Shown piece by piece: positions 27,722 to 37,218 of a stretch of DNA of 64,000 bases. A program made the translations under genes and the position numbers. The notes beneath the pieces were generated by a model. The model ran no database searches, was not told the origin of the DNA, and saw nothing but the letters and a program-made list of their open reading frames with translations. The stretch is taken from assembly GCF_021654285.1 (NCBI RefSeq), contig NZ_JAKFZS010000019.1:58923-122922 (forward strand), in the 5' to 3' direction. Source of the DNA: Pseudoalteromonas luteoviolacea. GTDB lineage: Bacteria; Pseudomonadota; Gammaproteobacteria; Enterobacterales; Alteromonadaceae. Within the stretch, counting starts at the first letter, position 1; every line of letters begins with the position of its first letter.

Positions 27722-28456
27722 TTAGTTGTTTTCAAAGTAAGTTGTTAAATCATCTGAGCCGCCAATGTGCGCGCCGCCAATGAATACCTGTGGTACAGTT
27801 TCACGTCCGGATAGTGCTTTTAAGCTGGTTAAGCTTGCTTGCTGGCCCAGTACCAACTCTTCATAAGCTAGGCCTTTTTCACTAAGTAGCGCTTTTGCTT
27901 TGGCACAGAAAGGACAGCCAGGTTTAGTAATAATTGAAACCGGTTCTGGCTTTTTCTGATTTGGGTTGATGTATTCAAGCATGGTATCTGCATCTGATAC
28001 TTCAAACGGGTCGCCCGGTAAATCTGGTTCGATGAACATTTTCTCGATAACGCCATCTTTAACTAACATTGCGTATCTCCAGCTGCGCTTGCCGAAGCCA
28101 AGGTCACTCTTGTCTACCAGCATGCCCATGCCATCTGTGAACTCGCCATTGCCATCTGGGATAAGCGTTACATTTTCTGCTTCTTGGTCTTTTGCCCAAG
28201 CGTTCATGACAAAAGTATCGTTGACAGACATACAAATAATGTCATCTACGCCATTTTGCTTGAACACATTTGCCAGCTCGTTGTAACGAGGTAAGTGTGT
28301 TGAAGAGCATGTTGGTGTAAACGCACCTGGTAGTGAAAACACGATAACAGTTTTGCCTTTGAATAATTCGTCAGATGTGATGTGTTGGAATTCTTCACCT
28401 ACGCGAACTGGGAAAGTAACTGATGGTACGTTTTGGCCTTCAATATTGTTTAGCAT
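27722..28456 (-). CDS. Peroxiredoxin-glutaredoxin fusion protein
   Basis: 244 residues. The first 160 are a Prx5-type peroxiredoxin (SLPGAFTPTC, peroxidatic Cys50). The last 75 are a glutaredoxin with PGCPFC. Fusions of this type reduce peroxides with glutathione in the cytoplasm. The reductase-like gene follows on the same strand 67 bases downstream, probably as one operon. Confidence 0.95.
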   Translation of the reverse strand: MLNNIEGQNVPSVTFPVRVGEEFQHITSDELFKGKTVIVFSLPGAFTPTCSSTHLPRYNELANVFKQNGVDDIICMSVNDTFVMNAWAKDQEAENVTLIPDGNGEFTDGMGMLVDKSDLGFGKRSWRYAMLVKDGVIEKMFIEPDLPGDPFEVSDADTMLEYINPNQKKPEPVSIITKPGCPFCAKAKALLSEKGLAYEELVLGQQASLTSLKALSGRETVPQVFIGGAHIGGSDDLTTYFENN

Positions 28457-28641
28457 TTTATATTCTCCTCGAAAGTTGATGGAGCTATTATGTCGCCGGA
28501 ACGATAATTTGTATATTTGATTGAATTAATCGAACCAATCAAAAAAATTGATTGATTGATTTTGCTCTTATCAAAATATAGACGTTAAATGACAAATTGA
28601 TTAGGGGCGTATCAACTAAGGTACGCCTTTAATATGGAGAA

Positions 28642-28670
28642 ACGAAAAGCGGCCACTGAATTAAGACCGC
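28642..28670 (-). terminator. Terminator of the sensor kinase gene
   Basis: On the minus strand GCGGTC pairs with GGCCGC (one wobble) and is followed by TTTTCGTTT, 33 bases after the kinase stop. A second hairpin (GGCGTA/TACGCC) lies at 28603-28630. Confidence 0.6.
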
Positions 28671-28703
28671 AACAGAGAATAAGTGAATGGTGTTGAAATG
28701 GTA

Positions 28704-30866
28704 TTAGGACTTGATTGGTAAGGTAAATTGGATCACTACTCCGCCTAAGTCACTGTGTTTTGCTTCAATATGGCCCTGATGTAACTCAATGATTTTCTCA
28801 CAGATTGATAAACCGAGTCCGGAGCCACCCAAATCTCGACTGCGGGATTTGTCACAGCGATAAAGTCGCTCGAAGAGTCGGCCTAATGCCTCGTTGCTCA
28901 CACCTGGGGCACTGTCTTCAAAAGTACAGATGATATCTCGTTGTTGCTGCAAAACGGTGATTTTGATTTGGCCCGGCTTGTCTGTGTAATGTACGCTGTT
29001 TCTTGCCAAGTTATTAAATACCTGATTGAGTCGGCTGATATCACACTCAATTTCTAAAAGTTCTGATAATTGGTTGATGTAGATAACTTCTAAGTCCGAT
29101 GTATCAATAATGGGCGCGATGGCGATTGTAAGATCATCAAACAAGGCTTTTGCTTGGCACCGTTCAAATTCAAGACGTAGGTTGTCTGTATCCGCTTGGG
29201 CTAACTCATAAATATCTGCAATCAGGGTATTAAGCATATCTAGCCTTCTTTGCAGCACTTTATACGTTGTTTTTGGGTCTTCTGTTAAATTGTATTCAAG
29301 GGCTTCAATATTCAGCTTGAGCACGGTTAAAGGCGTACGTAACTCATGAGATACATCGGCAAGCAGTTGTTGTTTCAGGCTTAAGCTTTGATTGAGTAGC
29401 TCAGTCTCTTTTTCCATCACGCGGCGGCGTTTTAAATGGTAAAGATAAAACAGCAAGAGAAAGTTCGTCAGCACGATGATGGCTGCAGCTAGAATAACTG
29501 TGCGTGTTTTAGTATCTTGTTGAGATTTCGCAAGGCCTGCTTGTAACTCATTAACCTCAAGTCGCTTTAGGCCTATTTCACTATTAAGTTTTTTCGCTTC
29601 TAGGCGGGTGGTAACGGCTTGTTGGTTAATTGCTTCTTTAGCGGCGAAGGCGCGTTCTTGATAATGTAAGGCTTGTTCGAAGTCTGCTAGGTTTTTAAAC
29701 GCCACAGCAAGGCTTTGCAATACGATGAGGTTATCTTCTTTACTAACTTTATCTAGTAGGCTGGAGAGATGCGCAATGGCCTCAGTGGGCTTTTCATGGG
29801 CCAGTGCTTCACCAAGATTGACGCTAAATTCATTAAACAGCGATTCATTATCCAGCGGGCTGAACTGTGTTAGACTCTGCGTAATGAGCTTGATAGCTTT
29901 AGAGTATTCAGCGTTAGCCAAGGCTATTTTTCCTTGCACAGCTTGTGCTCTGGCTAAGTTTTTCTCGTTTTTAACAATCGTGAATAGGTTACTCGCCTTG
30001 TCAATTGCAGTATGCGCAGCTGTGAGATCTTTAAGCTCAATATACTGCTGTGCAATATGAAGCTGTGTCACTCCCATGTAGTTTTTATCGTCTAGTTTGG
30101 TATCTATCTCGTAAGATTTATTTAATGCGTCAATTGCAGCTTGGTGGTCTGAAAGTTTTTCATAAATGCGTGCCAAGCTGAAGTAAGTTGAAGAAATATG
30201 GGCAAGACTTATATCAGGCTCTCCGAGCTGAAACTCTAATTGCTGATTTAAAACATCGAGCGCTTTATCAAGTTGGTGGAAATCTCTATATATTTTGGCT
30301 TCCGTACTTAATGCGGCACTGAATAAATGCGCATTATTAATTTTGTTTGCCGTATCTTTGGCTTGAAACACATGAGAGAGCGCTTGAAAGTAATCTTTTT
30401 GTTCCGATAGCACATTAGCTAGCATGCGATGGGCGTGGCTTTGCATTCTAATATCGTTTGATTGGGCAAACTGAGCAACGGCGTGCTCAAAGTGGTGTTT
30501 TGAATCGGTGTTATTACCAAGTAAGGTTGCTAAGTCCCCTGCCACCCAATGATATTTACCCAAAAAGTTAGCATTTGGAAATTGTGTTAAATGAGCTGCA
30601 AGTTTTGCGAGTCGATCTTCAGCTTTACTGAATTGATTAGTTCTCACTAAATGCAATGCACTTCGATGTAAAACATAGGTGCGCTGCTCATCAGTTAAAG
30701 CCGGATCTGCGAGTAAAGCGTGTGCATCTTCTAACAAGGCAATTCTGTCTTTGTTACCTTTTGCTTCTGACTGTGCTTTGTACTGTTCGAACTCTTCCAA
30801 GGAGTGCGCATGATGACTGTATGCCGCAAGTGACAATAAACACGTCGAGATAAAGACCTTAAACAC
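28704..30866 (-). CDS. TPR sensor histidine kinase with BaeS-like core
   Basis: 720 residues: signal peptide, a long row of TPR-like helices (about 25-420), a coiled stretch, one membrane helix (about 452-474), then HisKA (LADVSHELRTPLTVLK), N box (NNLARNSVHYTD), DSAPGVSNEALGRLFERLYR and GGSGLGLSICE. The kinase core closely resembles E. coli BaeS, but there is no HAMP domain and the sensor is a TPR array instead. No response regulator gene is adjacent, so the partner is elsewhere. Confidence 0.93.
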   Translation of the reverse strand: MFKVFISTCLLSLAAYSHHAHSLEEFEQYKAQSEAKGNKDRIALLEDAHALLADPALTDEQRTYVLHRSALHLVRTNQFSKAEDRLAKLAAHLTQFPNANFLGKYHWVAGDLATLLGNNTDSKHHFEHAVAQFAQSNDIRMQSHAHRMLANVLSEQKDYFQALSHVFQAKDTANKINNAHLFSAALSTEAKIYRDFHQLDKALDVLNQQLEFQLGEPDISLAHISSTYFSLARIYEKLSDHQAAIDALNKSYEIDTKLDDKNYMGVTQLHIAQQYIELKDLTAAHTAIDKASNLFTIVKNEKNLARAQAVQGKIALANAEYSKAIKLITQSLTQFSPLDNESLFNEFSVNLGEALAHEKPTEAIAHLSSLLDKVSKEDNLIVLQSLAVAFKNLADFEQALHYQERAFAAKEAINQQAVTTRLEAKKLNSEIGLKRLEVNELQAGLAKSQQDTKTRTVILAAAIIVLTNFLLLFYLYHLKRRRVMEKETELLNQSLSLKQQLLADVSHELRTPLTVLKLNIEALEYNLTEDPKTTYKVLQRRLDMLNTLIADIYELAQADTDNLRLEFERCQAKALFDDLTIAIAPIIDTSDLEVIYINQLSELLEIECDISRLNQVFNNLARNSVHYTDKPGQIKITVLQQQRDIICTFEDSAPGVSNEALGRLFERLYRCDKSRSRDLGGSGLGLSICEKIIELHQGHIEAKHSDLGGVVIQFTLPIKS

Positions 30867-31050
30867 AGAATTCCCATAGGTTTAGCAAGCAAGAGAACTA
30901 TATTATGAGAACTGAGCAGGATGGGATATAGGTAATTATTATTAACAATACCAGATTGCTATGCATTTTTTTCAAATAAGTGACAGCTTGAGTATAAGCA
31001 AATGTCGTAATGGGTAGAGACCTCTTCTTGTAGAGCCATCACTTTTTAAG

Positions 31051-31077
31051 GCTGTGCCCTAATTTTAGGTGCACAGC
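31051..31077 (-). terminator. Hairpin after the beta-solenoid lipoprotein gene
   Basis: GCTGTGC pairs with GCACAGC, with CCTA/TAGG continuing the stem inside, 31 bases after the gene on the minus strand. An A-rich rather than U-rich tail follows. Confidence 0.5.
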
Positions 31078-31107
31078 GATTTATATGGGGTTAGGTTTAG
31101 TGCTTGA

Positions 31108-32088
31108 TTATCTATCTATATTGAGGTTTGAGACATGGGAAACATTTGAGATTTTAACGTCACCTGAACCATCTTCTGTAATTTCCAGCTTATGACTATC
31201 ACTGACCGCAATATCGCCGGAGTCATCCTCAATAGATACTTGGCCTTTTGCTTGCGTTACCCAGATGTCACCAGAGCCGTCATCAATCGTGACATTACTT
31301 TCTATGTTCGAAATTTTTATATCACCTGACTCATCTTTGAGCGCGACCGATTGGCCTCCAATAATATCAATCTCACCAGAACCATCTTCAAGGGTGATCT
31401 TACCAGTAATATTTCGCAGTTTGATATTACCAGAGTCATCTTCGATGAAGACAGATTGGCCGGCGTTGATATTTATATCTCCAGACCCATCTTGAATATG
31501 AATGCCTTGTTTAGCATTGGTGAGCGTGATCTGCCCCGAACCATCTTGAATACGGATATCTTTTGCTGCATTGGTAACAGTAATATGACCTGAGCCATCT
31601 TCAATATTGATTTCGCCATCGATATCGGCCAGTTCGATGTAACCTGAGTTATCGTCTATGGTAATGCCTTTGACATTAGAGACTGAAATATCTCCAGAGC
31701 CATCATCTATTTCAAGTAGCATATGTTGTGGCATTTGTACCTCAACACTAATTTGCGGGCTTTTGCCTGAATACCAAGCCACACCTATGTATGCATCATG
31801 TTTGGCAATGAGTTTTGCTGTGTCGCCCTGCTTATCTAATGTGAGTGTATAGCTTCTGTCGGGCGCTGTGGTGATGTGTGCTGTGAGTGAGATAGATGTG
31901 GCGTCTTCTATGCCTTTGACAACAATATTGCCAGCACTGTTGTCTATCTTTAGTTCGGTTAGATCTGCTGTGGATAGAGAGAGCGTTTTAGTTTGTTCTA
32001 TTAGTTCATCTTGAGCATGTCCGTTGACGTGTACTACGCAGCCACTTAGTAGTAAACCGGCGATTATAGGTGTAATTATTCTTTTCAT
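31108..32088 (-). CDS. DUF4097-like beta-solenoid lipoprotein
   Basis: 326 residues with a lipobox LSGC (Cys17). After an N-terminal part the chain is built of eleven units of 17-18 residues, each starting with an Asp-x-Ser-Gly turn (DGSGDI, DNSGYI, DDSGNI and so on). This regular period predicts a beta-solenoid, as in DUF4097 proteins. The Asp-rich turns would form a stripe that might bind metal or a surface. It is single and lies in the envelope; function unknown. Confidence 0.85.
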   Translation of the reverse strand: MKRIITPIIAGLLLSGCVVHVNGHAQDELIEQTKTLSLSTADLTELKIDNSAGNIVVKGIEDATSISLTAHITTAPDRSYTLTLDKQGDTAKLIAKHDAYIGVAWYSGKSPQISVEVQMPQHMLLEIDDGSGDISVSNVKGITIDDNSGYIELADIDGEINIEDGSGHITVTNAAKDIRIQDGSGQITLTNAKQGIHIQDGSGDININAGQSVFIEDDSGNIKLRNITGKITLEDGSGEIDIIGGQSVALKDESGDIKISNIESNVTIDDGSGDIWVTQAKGQVSIEDDSGDIAVSDSHKLEITEDGSGDVKISNVSHVSNLNIDR

Positions 32089-32316
32089 CTTTTTAGTCTT
32101 ATTCGAGTTTGTTTCTGATATTACAGCAAAGATAAGGCCACATTCGAATAAAACAATAAGGTAATGATATTTAACGTTTTTATTTCCACTCTGTCTGTTG
32201 GTGTATGATTTTTTTGACCAAAATATAGTGTTATAAGTAATAAAATCGTCAATTCAGTGTCACGATGCAGTCAACTTAATCATGTAAGTTATTTTAAGAG
32301 TTCTCAGTGATCTAAG

Positions 32317-33102
32317 GTGAAGGTATTGCAAGATGTGATAATTGCAGATGCACTCGCACAACAGTATGAAGCGCCATGCACAGCAGCACCAGACTCTGCA
32401 CTATTTCTGGGAGTGGGAGATGCAAGCTCTGTGGAGTTAGGTAACTCCGCCTGTTTATTGATACGTAATAATCTACCATGGCTGTTAATTGACTGTGGTC
32501 ATGATACGTTAAGGCGCTTTGCTGAGGTGTTTTCAAATCGATTGCCTGAGCATATTTTTATCACTCATTTGCACTACGACCACATTGGTGGACTTGAGCA
32601 ATTGTATTTTAAGGCGGCACTCGCTGGCAAGTCGGTGAGATTATATGTGCCCGTTTCTTTGGTCTCGCAGTTGTGCGCTATGCTCAGGTATACCAAGCTT
32701 GCTGAGGAAAAAACAGATGTATGGCAGACATTCATACTGCATCCTGTTAGCGAGTATTTTTGGCATCAAGACTTGAAAGTTTATACATACCCAGTACGTC
32801 ACCATGCGCCTAATTCTGCATTTGCATTGCACTTACCCGGTGTGATGTTTTATACAGGAGATACCCGCCCTATTCCCGAGCTGCTGTCTCATGTGTCTGC
32901 TAAAAGCGAAATCATATTTCATGATTGTGCGGTGGCAGGTAACCTTAGTCACAGCGGAATAGATGACTTGTTCAGGGAGTACCCAAGCGCTTTGTTGAGT
33001 CGTTTATGTGTATACCATTACCATAGTGAGTCTGATCGAGTGCATTTTGACCGTGCAGGGCTGAAATATGCACGTGCCTTAAGCGTTATTAACTTGCGCT
33101 AA
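32317..33102 (+). CDS. Metallo-beta-lactamase-fold hydrolase
   Basis: 261 residues. The metal motif THLHYDHIGG (about 84-93) is followed by PVRHHAPNSAF, FYTGDTRP, IIFHDC and a C-terminal YHYHSE, the pattern of MBL hydrolases of the RNase Z/phosphodiesterase type. The substrate is unknown. The start is a GTG with only a weak ribosome site, so the N-terminus is uncertain. Single gene. Confidence 0.85.
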   Translation: MKVLQDVIIADALAQQYEAPCTAAPDSALFLGVGDASSVELGNSACLLIRNNLPWLLIDCGHDTLRRFAEVFSNRLPEHIFITHLHYDHIGGLEQLYFKAALAGKSVRLYVPVSLVSQLCAMLRYTKLAEEKTDVWQTFILHPVSEYFWHQDLKVYTYPVRHHAPNSAFALHLPGVMFYTGDTRPIPELLSHVSAKSEIIFHDCAVAGNLSHSGIDDLFREYPSALLSRLCVYHYHSESDRVHFDRAGLKYARALSVINLR

Positions 33103-33374
33103 ATTTAATTGAATGATTTATGCACTTTGTGGGGTGTTTTGTACCCATTTGACGCTAGAAATCGCATTTTAATAACATTTTAACTATTTTCCGTTATACT
33201 TGCGTCAATTTAGATTACACTGAATCGTTTACCTGAGTAACTTCTAGCGTTTATATGTGCATGTTTGCACTTGGAAGCTAACTTTTGGCTTGTTGTAAGC
33301 GAGTACGTCTACAACCGATGTCGGTGTATTTTCGCAGTGTGCGAGCGATAAAATAACAATGTTAAAGGGACCCT
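33103..33374 (+). promoter_or_regulatory. Possible structured leader before a GNAT gene
   Basis: The gap holds several small hairpins, for example GTGCA-TGTT-TGCAC at 33257-33270 and CGCA/TGCG further on, in a stretch richer in GC than other gaps here. It may be a long 5' leader or a small RNA. No known riboswitch was recognised. Confidence 0.25.
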
Positions 33375-33839
33375 ATGCAGCTAGTAGAGCTAAAGCCTGA
33401 CGATCCTAATGTACAAGATTTATTCTCGGAAATAGATCGATTAATGAATACCCTTTACCCTATTGCCAGTGATCAATCGCTTGCTTTAGAGGAATTGAAT
33501 CAGCCAAATGTGAGAGCGGTTGGTTTAAAGGATGAGTCTGAGATTGTGGCATGTGGTGCCATTGTTAAGCAGTTTGATAAAACCTTGTATGGTGAAATTA
33601 AACGTCTTTATGTTAAGCCAAGTTATCGTGGTAAAGGGCTGTCGAAGCGTATCATGCAAATTTTATTGCATTACGCGGGTGATGCTCAAATACCGCTGAT
33701 CCGTTTAGAGACAGGTGTGAAGCAAGAAGAGTCAATTAAACTGTATGAGTCTTTAGGCTTTGACCGCTGCGAGCGATTTGGTCTATATCGAGATAACCCT
33801 TTGAGTGTGTTTATGTCTTTATCTCTTAAATCTGAGTAA
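33375..33839 (+). CDS. GNAT acetyltransferase
   Basis: 154 residues. IKRLYVKPSYRGKGLSKRIMQ (about 75-95) is the acetyl-CoA site and LETGVKQEESIKLYESLGF the last motif. The substrate is not predictable. Single gene, convergent with the Rof-like gene. Confidence 0.88.
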   Translation: MQLVELKPDDPNVQDLFSEIDRLMNTLYPIASDQSLALEELNQPNVRAVGLKDESEIVACGAIVKQFDKTLYGEIKRLYVKPSYRGKGLSKRIMQILLHYAGDAQIPLIRLETGVKQEESIKLYESLGFDRCERFGLYRDNPLSVFMSLSLKSE

Positions 33840-33848
33840 GCTGTTTAG

Positions 33849-34085
33849 CTAAAATCGAATGGTTTCAAAAAAAGGATTTTGAGTTACAGCTGTCAGCTCT
33901 TTTATGGCATCTAACTCAATCATGACTTCTTCTGAACCCTGTTCGATTACTAGGCATTGTATTCTCTTTTCGTCGTATACAATGTCTTTTGCCCTACCCT
34001 CAAAGGCTTCAGTTTCTGTCTCAACTCTCAGTATGAAGTACTTCATACATGCAATTTCAATTAAGTCGCTTTGCTCACACTTCAT
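33849..34085 (-). CDS. rof: Rof/YaeO-like Rho-binding antiterminator
   Basis: 78 residues. The order CEQSDLIEIACMKYFILRV, then GRAKDIVYDEKRIQCLVIEQGSEE and IELDAIKELTA matches the small Rof (YaeO) family, which binds Rho and inhibits termination. The start position also fits, as the family opens a few residues before the CxxxDxIEIAC motif. The assignment is by pattern and would need a profile search. Confidence 0.75.
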   Translation of the reverse strand: MKCEQSDLIEIACMKYFILRVETETEAFEGRAKDIVYDEKRIQCLVIEQGSEEVMIELDAIKELTAVTQNPFFETIRF

Positions 34086-34243
34086 TACCAGTTCACGCTT
34101 TTACCTTCTTAATTTAACCATACCATAGCTGAAGGCCTTTTAGGAAAGCTGTTTTTGTGGCTGTAAAGGGGTTAGACAAGCAAATAAAAATTGACTAGCT
34201 TTGTAGTTCGACACTTATTCTATGCACGTAATAAGGACATAAA

Positions 34244-34633
34244 ATGAGAATTTTAGTGGTAGATGATATGACATCAATGCGCCATGTCATGATTAATATG
34301 TTGAGAAATCTGGGCTTTGATAATATTGACGAGGCCACAGATGGCAAGCAGGCATTAATGCTCTTAGGCAAGCGTAAATATCATCTGGTTATCTCAGATT
34401 TAAATATGCCACATGTCGACGGACTCACTTTATTAAGTAAAATTAGAGAGACACCACAACTGTCAAAAGTACCTGTCTTAATGGTGACGTGTGAAAGCAG
34501 TAAAGAACGGGTGCAGGCAATTTTATTAAAAAAAGTAGATGGATTTGTGGTGAAGCCATTTAATATGGCAACCTTAATTCAGCAACTCAAACGCATTAAT
34601 GTCTTGGATGAGCACGGTCAACTATGCAGTTAG
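34244..34633 (+). CDS. CheY-like single-domain response regulator
   Basis: 129 residues, a receiver domain with no output domain: acidic pocket VVDDM at 5-9, phosphorylation site VISDLNMPHVDG (Asp53), MVTCESS with the switch Thr, and VVKPF with the conserved Lys. It may act by protein contact, as CheY does. There is no kinase next to it; the nearest in this window is the orphan kinase at 28704, but pairing is a guess. Confidence 0.92.
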   Translation: MRILVVDDMTSMRHVMINMLRNLGFDNIDEATDGKQALMLLGKRKYHLVISDLNMPHVDGLTLLSKIRETPQLSKVPVLMVTCESSKERVQAILLKKVDGFVVKPFNMATLIQQLKRINVLDEHGQLCS

Positions 34634-34656
34634 TAGTCTGGGTGTGAACTAAGCAG

Positions 34657-34685
34657 AAAAAGGGCATATTGAATATGCCCTTTTT
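34657..34685. terminator. Bidirectional Rho-independent terminator
   Basis: AAAAAGGGCATA-TTGAA-TATGCCCTTTTT, a perfect 12-bp stem with A and T tracts on both sides, between convergent genes. Confidence 0.9.
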
Positions 34686-34701
34686 GGTCTAAAAGCCAAT
34701 A

Positions 34702-36864
34702 TTACTTGGTCTCTGGGAAACCTCTGTCGCGCATTAATGCACTGACATCTGCGTCACGACCACGGAACTTGCGATAAGCTTCAGCTGGGTCCATCGCATT
34801 TCTAACGGCAAATAAGTAATCTACCAGACGTTTAGCAACGTCTTTATCGTAAAAACCACCTGGTGCATTGGCAAACGCTTCAGCAGCATCTGAAGTCAGT
34901 ACTTCAGCCCATAGGTAACCGTAGTAAGCAGTAGCATAGCCTTCGCCTGAGAAAACATGGCCAAAGTGTGTTGTTCTATGGCGCATAACGACTTCGCTTG
35001 GCATGCCAATCGCTTCAAGTTGTGCTTTCTCAAACGCCACAGGGTCGCCAATTTTATCTGGATCAGTTGTATGGAACTTCATATCCATAATGGCAGATGC
35101 CAAGTATTCAGTGGTTGCAAAGCCTTGGTTGAAAGTTGCAGACTCTTTGATCTTCTTGACTAAAGATTGTGGCATTGGCTTGCCAGTCTCATGATGAACT
35201 AAGAATTTATTGATAACTTCTTCAGTAGACAACCAGCGCTCAAGCAGTTGTGACTGAAACTCAGTATAGTCACGTACACCTGCGTTTGAGCTTGGGTATT
35301 TCACGTTTGAAGATAGCGCGTGCAGTGAGTGACCAAACTCATGGAAGTAAGTTTCGGCATCGCTCCATGATACAAGCGTTGCTTTACCTTCTGGGCCTTT
35401 AACGAAGTTAGAGTTGTTGGTACTAAGTACATTGGTTTTGCCATCCATAGAAGTATGACTACGGAATGATACCGCCCATGCACCAGAGCGCTTACCTTGA
35501 CGAGCAAACGGGTCTAAATACCATAAACCAATATGCTTGCCAGTTGTTTTATCTGTGACTTCCCATACCTTTACATCTTCATGATAAACTGGCACAGAGC
35601 CATCTAGGATAGGTGAAAACTCATAGCTAAACAGGCGGCCTGCAACATAGAACATGGCATCTGTGAGCTTGTCTAATTGCAAGTACTGTTTGATTTCGTT
35701 TGAGTCTAGGTCATATTTCGCTTTACGTACTTTTTCTGCATAAAAACGATAATCCCAAGGCTCAATTGTAATATTTGCACCGTCTTTATCCGCGATAGCC
35801 TGCATATCTGCAACTTCTTCTTTAACGCGGGCAATGGCTGCAGGCCATACTTTATCCATTAAAGCGATGGCATTTTCTGGGTTTTTCGCCATGCGGTCTT
35901 CTAAGCGCCACTGTGCATAGTCTTCGTAGCCAAGCAGTTCAACACGCTCGCGACGCAGTTTTAGGATCTCTGAGATCACCGCTTTGTTGTTGTGCTCTCC
36001 TGCATTGTTTCCGCGGCTGTAATAGTTTTGCCAAACCGCTTTACGCAGTTCACGTTCAGTTGAGTAGGTTAAAAACGGATCCATGGATGAACGTGTATTG
36101 GTGATCGCATATTTACCTGGTTGGCCTTTTTTCTCTGCTGCACTTGCTGCTGAATCAATAAATGCTTGTGGCAAGCCAGATAGCTGATCTTTGGTCAAGA
36201 AAGTGGTGTAACCTTCTTCATCAGCAAGTACGTTATTACCAAATTGAGTGTACAGTTTTGATAGTTGCAGGTTGATCTCAGCATAACGCTCGGCATTTTC
36301 GCCTTCTAAGGTTGCGCCATGACGAGCAAAACTATTGTATTGACTCCAAGTGACGCGTTGTTGCTCTGGCGTCAATGTTTTAAATTCAGCCCCTTCATAA
36401 ACCGCTTTTACACGCTGGAATAGCGCTTTGTTTTGGTTACGTTTTGATTCGAACTCTGACATCTTTGCCATCACAATGGCTTGCTGTTTGCGCACTTCTG
36501 GTGAAGACAGGTTCGTAATATAGGTAACGAAATATGGGTACATGTTGTCTACAGCGCTTCCCGAGCGCTCAAGTGCAGCAATGGTATTTTCAAATGTAGG
36601 TGCGTCAGAGTTGTTGACGATAGCATCAAGCTCAGCCAGTTGCTCGGCAAGCGCAATTTCAGCCGCAGGTACTAAATCTTCTAGTTTCATCTCGCCAAAC
36701 TGAGGAACCCCTTGGTAAGGCCCGGTATACTCTTTTAATAATGGGTTTGAGTATTGTTTTTTTACTTGTTCAACTGGTGCTGAGTCTTGTGAGCTAGGGG
36801 TCGTGCCACACCCAGCTAGCGCTAAACATACCGCAGCGCTTAAAAATGACATTTTTAATTTCAT
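34702..36864 (-). CDS. M3 family peptidyl-dipeptidase (Dcp-like) lipoprotein
   Basis: About 720 residues. The zinc-peptidase motif HEFGH (ETYFHEFGHSLHAL) sits two thirds along, as in thimet oligopeptidase and Dcp. The frame extends to 36912, but the ATG at 36864 starts a signal with lipobox LAGC. So this is an envelope enzyme that trims short peptides. It ends at the bidirectional terminator shared with the CheY-like gene. Confidence 0.93.
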   Translation of the reverse strand: MKLKMSFLSAAVCLALAGCGTTPSSQDSAPVEQVKKQYSNPLLKEYTGPYQGVPQFGEMKLEDLVPAAEIALAEQLAELDAIVNNSDAPTFENTIAALERSGSAVDNMYPYFVTYITNLSSPEVRKQQAIVMAKMSEFESKRNQNKALFQRVKAVYEGAEFKTLTPEQQRVTWSQYNSFARHGATLEGENAERYAEINLQLSKLYTQFGNNVLADEEGYTTFLTKDQLSGLPQAFIDSAASAAEKKGQPGKYAITNTRSSMDPFLTYSTERELRKAVWQNYYSRGNNAGEHNNKAVISEILKLRRERVELLGYEDYAQWRLEDRMAKNPENAIALMDKVWPAAIARVKEEVADMQAIADKDGANITIEPWDYRFYAEKVRKAKYDLDSNEIKQYLQLDKLTDAMFYVAGRLFSYEFSPILDGSVPVYHEDVKVWEVTDKTTGKHIGLWYLDPFARQGKRSGAWAVSFRSHTSMDGKTNVLSTNNSNFVKGPEGKATLVSWSDAETYFHEFGHSLHALSSNVKYPSSNAGVRDYTEFQSQLLERWLSTEEVINKFLVHHETGKPMPQSLVKKIKESATFNQGFATTEYLASAIMDMKFHTTDPDKIGDPVAFEKAQLEAIGMPSEVVMRHRTTHFGHVFSGEGYATAYYGYLWAEVLTSDAAEAFANAPGGFYDKDVAKRLVDYLFAVRNAMDPAEAYRKFRGRDADVSALMRDRGFPETK

Positions 36865-37218
36865 AGTGTTCTCAGTTTGTTCGATTGATAATTGTGAGTC
36901 TATCCGTTGCAACCTTGACCAATTATTGGTCGCTATATCTTATGTCTTGGAGATACAAGCTTGCTATTTCGGGGACATACTACTGCAATAACGGCAAAGT
37001 GCAAATTTGATCAAAGGTAAAAGTATTGCAAAATGTTTTGGGGTATAAAGTGGTTATTCTATCGCTCATTAGACACTGTTTATCGAAAATTTAATGAAAT
37101 TTTTTATTTTTAAATATTTATTTTAATGAATTTTAATTGCTTTCATAAAACTTTCCCTTGATTGTTGGTTAAATTTGATCCACTTTAATGACACATACTA
37201 CAAACCCGTGATGACATC
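36865..37218. other. AT-rich divergent intergenic region
   Basis: 354 bases between the M3 peptidase and the DJ-1 gene, very AT-rich around 37090-37140. It holds a palindrome at 36917-36931 that is listed separately. Nothing else was recognised. Confidence 0.6.
36917..36931. promoter_or_regulatory. Perfect palindrome upstream of the M3 peptidase gene
   Basis: GACCAAT-T-ATTGGTC lies 53-67 bases before the peptidase start and could be an operator. The binding protein is unknown. Confidence 0.35.

Noticed and set aside
31265..31852. Plus-strand open frames rich in SPEPSS units
   Set aside because: They are shadows of the Asp-Ser-Gly repeats of the minus-strand solenoid gene.
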